Shown: positions 40,444-42,088 of the stretch, piece after piece | Layout: each line of letters begins with the position of its first letter | Numbering within the stretch: position 1 is the first letter of the stretch | Assembly: GCA_965372015.1 (NCBI GenBank) | Contig: CBDVAP010000009.1 | Span: 1 to 42,088, forward strand | From: JACZSB01 sp965372015 | GTDB lineage: Bacteria; Fidelibacterota; Marinisomatia; SCGC-AAA003-L08; TS1B11 | Direction of reading: 5' to 3' | Length of the DNA stretch: 42,088 nucleotides | Notes under the pieces: generated by a model | What the model saw: the letters and a program-made list of their open reading frames with translations, nothing else | The model's database searches: none | What the model was told of the DNA's origin: nothing | Position numbers and translations under genes: made by a program

Positions 40444-41579
40444 TAGCGGCGAGGTGGCCAGCATACGCCGTGAAAATGGCCAACTCAAAGAACTGGTGGC
40501 TGAACCCCGCCGATGGCGGGGGAACCTTGCCCTAAAGAACCGTGTGCTTAAAAAAAAGTCTGAACGGTGTGAACTCGGAATCGGACGTTATATGAGAGTA
40601 AGTCAAGCTGAGAAGATGGAAATCATCCGTATGGTGGAAGAGTCTGATCTCTAAGTCAGGCGAACTCTGGAACAACTGGTTATCCACCGGTCCACATTCT
40701 ACAACTGGTACAAAAGATACCGGGAAGAGGGCTACGATGGTTTGGTCGACAGGAATCCTGGGACAAGGCGGTTCTGGAACAAGCTGCCTGAGGAGGTCAG
40801 GGAGAATGTTCTTCAGGTTGCCCTTGAGCATCCTGAGAAATCGTCCAGGGAACTGGCAACACATCACTGACACCCAGGAGGCTTTCATCTCAGAGTCTAG
40901 CGTCTACCGTATTCTGAAGACTTGCGACCTGATCACCAGCCCAAATTACGTGGTGCTCTCAGCCAGAGACTCGTTTACCAACCCAACCAAGCGAGTGAAT
41001 GAACTGTGGCAGACAGACTTCACTTACTTCAAGGTGGTGGGCTGGGGATGGTATTATCTCACCTCAGTGATGGATGATTACTCACGGTACATCATCGCCT
41101 GGAAACTGTTCACCACCATGACTGTTACGGATGTGAAGGAGGTGCTGGATCGGGCCATAGAGAAGGCTGATGTCATGGGTGTGCCAGTGAAACACCGTCC
41201 CAGGCTACTGTCAGATAACGGCCCGTGTTACTTGTTGGGAGAACTGAGAGAATATCTTGAGCATCAGGGCATGCGGCATACTCGTGGAGCACCTTATCAT
41301 CCTCAGACTCAGGGAAAGATCGAGCGTTACCATCGGTCCATGAAAAACATCGTAAAACTCCAGCATTATTATTTTCCTTGGGAACTTGAGCGGGAGATAG
41401 CTCGGTTCATTGAGTACTATAATAACGAAAGGTATCATGAGTCTCTCAATAATGTGAAGCCCGTGGACGTCTATAAGGGAAGGAACAAACAAATACTAGC
41501 CAAACGGGAAGAAATCAAACAAAGGACACTTCAGATGAGGCGTCAACAAAACCTTGGAACCGCAAAATGTATCTCTTAG
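40444..41579 (+). pseudogene. IS3-type transposase OrfB (DDE integrase), multiply broken
   Basis: The integrase core is readable: WQTDFTYFKVVGWGWYY (first Asp), LLSDNGPCYLLGEL (second Asp) and the E in GKIERYHRSMKN, so the catalytic triad survives in the last frame (40737-41579). Upstream the chain is broken: a TAA replaces a codon at about 40652 in VEESDL-VRRTLEQL, and about two bases are missing near 40864 (THI-TDTQEAF). In addition, a 21-base in-frame palindrome insertion sits at 40505-40525. The last codons run into the terminal repeat. Confidence 0.75.
40505..40521. repeat. Small GC palindrome inserted in the transposase
   Basis: CCCCGCC-GAT-GGCGGGG, a perfect 7-base stem, interrupts the usual ELVAELALKNR wording and adds seven codons in frame (PRRWRGN), with GAAC on both sides. 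It resembles the palindromes at 11187 and 16752. Confidence 0.55.
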
Positions 41580-41657
41580 TTTTAGGCACTACTGGACCAC
41601 ATTACTTTGACGACCTACAATTCAGTCTATCAAACAAGCCCGTCGCACTAAGGAGGG

Positions 41658-41693
41658 TACACCAAGTCCATCAAGATGGTGCTGTTGAAGTAG
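41658..41693 (+). pseudogene. Relic of a sorting-domain 3' end (family C, copy C4)
   Basis: Eleven codons and a TAG read YTKSIKMVLLK, one change from the LRR protein end. It lies 46 bases beyond the IS right end, with no gene frame upstream. Confidence 0.65.
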
Positions 41694-41764
41694 GAATATT
41701 GCGCCTACGTATACGGAATATAGCATACGGAATTTCAACCATATTCGTATACAGATGTTTTTAT

Positions 41765-41833
41765 ACGACTTAACTGGATAGCAAGCCTGCTTTGGGAGCA
41801 GGGGGTCGTAGGTTCAAATCCTATCGCCCCGAC
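41765..41833 (+). tRNA. tRNA-Pro(TGG), 3' part; 5' half missing or degenerate
   Basis: The anticodon arm CCTGC-TTTGGGA-GCAGG, the T arm GTAGG-TTCAAAT-CCTAT and the 3' acceptor strand CGCCCCG are all present (about 41786-41833). The matching 5' acceptor strand CGGGGCG is absent; upstream reads TTATACGACTTAACTGGATAGC, with only a weak D-arm. So it is a remnant or a half-site such as an integration scar, not a working gene as it stands. Confidence 0.6.
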
Positions 41834-41841
41834 ATCGAAAT

Positions 41842-41860
41842 TGCCGACGGGACGTCGGCA
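41842..41860. terminator. Hairpin just downstream of the tRNA-Pro remnant
   Basis: TGCCGAC-GGGAC-GTCGGCA is a perfect 7-base stem, 8 bases after the tRNA 3' end. It may be a tRNA terminator, although no T-run follows. A short GGCAGT-rich stretch comes next (to about 41886). Confidence 0.4.
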
Positions 41861-41927
41861 GTGGCAGTGGCAGTTGGCAGCGGCAGAGACCGCAGCAACA
41901 AGCCAAACCAGCACAGTTTGGGGGGCC

Positions 41928-42037
41928 GAATGGCTAGCTCCGACCCAGCTTATGCCCATCAAAGACCCAACAAAGACCCACTAAAAACCGATTAGAAACC
42001 CATCCAAAACCTAGCTAATACCCATCAAATGGCTAGT
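41928..42037. repeat. Tandem array of ten 11-bp units
   Basis: Ten consecutive 11-base units fit the window exactly: GAATGGCTAGC, TCCGACCCAGC, TTATGCCCATC, AAAGACCCAAC, AAAGACCCACT, AAAAACCGATT, AGAAACCCATC, CAAAACCTAGC, TAATACCCATC, AAATGGCTAGT. The consensus is about AAANACCCATC, and the first and last units share ATGGCTAG. The units differ at several positions, so the array is old or under constraint. No gene is seen from here to the window end. Confidence 0.6.
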
Positions 42038-42088
42038 GCTTGTCGACGGGGGCAGCTAGCCAAGGGGATTGCTGCAAAAAAAAACGTG

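Larger units (their letters stand above)
40127..41612 (+). mobile_element. Decayed IS3-family insertion sequence
   Basis: About 1.49 kb, bounded by imperfect inverted repeats. The left end is CGTCAGAGTAATGTGGACCA ... CTAAGAGACACTTTTGC. The right end, read in reverse, is CGTCAAAGTAATGTGGTCCA ... CTAAGAGATACATTTTGC. It holds the two-gene layout of the family (HTH protein, then DDE integrase), both broken. Target duplications are not clear. Its ends are the source pattern for the family B solo copies in region 1. Confidence 0.85.

Noticed and set aside
41735..41962. Minus-strand open frame reading GAIGFEPTTPCSQSR
   Set aside because: This wording is the well-known false translation of a tRNA-Pro region; the DNA is the tRNA remnant.
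41928..42037. Possible CRISPR array
   Set aside because: Units are 11 bases, contiguous and degenerate, with no spacers and no cas genes nearby.

Overview
The window reads as a bacterial chromosome segment, most likely from the Fibrobacterota-Chlorobiota-Bacteroidota side of the tree. The best single clue is a secreted leucine-rich-repeat protein (5331-9146) that ends in a type IX secretion style C-terminal sorting domain (NYPNPFNPSTTIRF ... YTKSIKMLLLK). That wording is common in Candidatus Neomarinimicrobiota and relatives. The phylum is an inference from this protein style, not from a marker gene.

Region 1 (1-17400) is accessory and heavily eroded. Intact genes: an NAD(P)-binding Rossmann protein, a glycerophosphodiesterase lipoprotein, an inositol-dehydrogenase-like oxidoreductase with a sugar-binding lipoprotein, the LRR protein, a methyltransferase, an RRM RNA-binding protein, two small hypotheticals, a transglutaminase-like lipoprotein, a Fn3-like lipoprotein and a serine hydrolase with membrane helices inserted in its catalytic domain. 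Between them lie several dispersed repeats. These are about six same-strand copies of a roughly 90-bp unit (family A), solo ends of an IS3-type element (family B), four non-coding relics of the 3' end of sorting-domain genes (family C), and two two-copy families (D, E). Several solo IS ends sit exactly against truncated genes: an RbsC-type permease tail, a secreted-protein head and a nickel-permease tail.

Region 2 (17406-33023, plus strand) is the centre of interest. It is a run of overlapping genes for a soluble/membrane redox complex and a [NiFe] hydrogenase. In order: HdrC/HdrE-like (QmoC-like) membrane Fe-S protein; HdrA N-terminal piece fused to NuoE; HndB-like; NuoF fused to a GltD-like flavoprotein; a five-gene signalling module (DRTGG, CBS-HATPase, DRTGG, PHP, HATPase); NuoG-N/HdrA-C/HdrA fusion; MvhD; a small protein; hydrogenase small and large subunits; maturation protease. 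HdrA appears split at one loop between two polypeptides, each half fused to a Complex-I-type module. I infer a flavin-based electron bifurcating/confurcating H2:NAD(P)/ferredoxin machine with a membrane (quinone-type) branch. No HdrB is present.

Region 3 (33194-39941, minus strand, convergent) is the GC-rich maturation operon hypF-A-B-C-D-E followed by a NicO-like nickel permease. It supplies the active-site Fe(CN)2CO group and nickel for the region 2 hydrogenase.

Region 4 (40127-42088) holds a decayed IS3-family element, another sorting-domain relic, the 3' part of a tRNA-Pro(TGG) gene with a hairpin, and ten units of an 11-bp tandem repeat near the window end.
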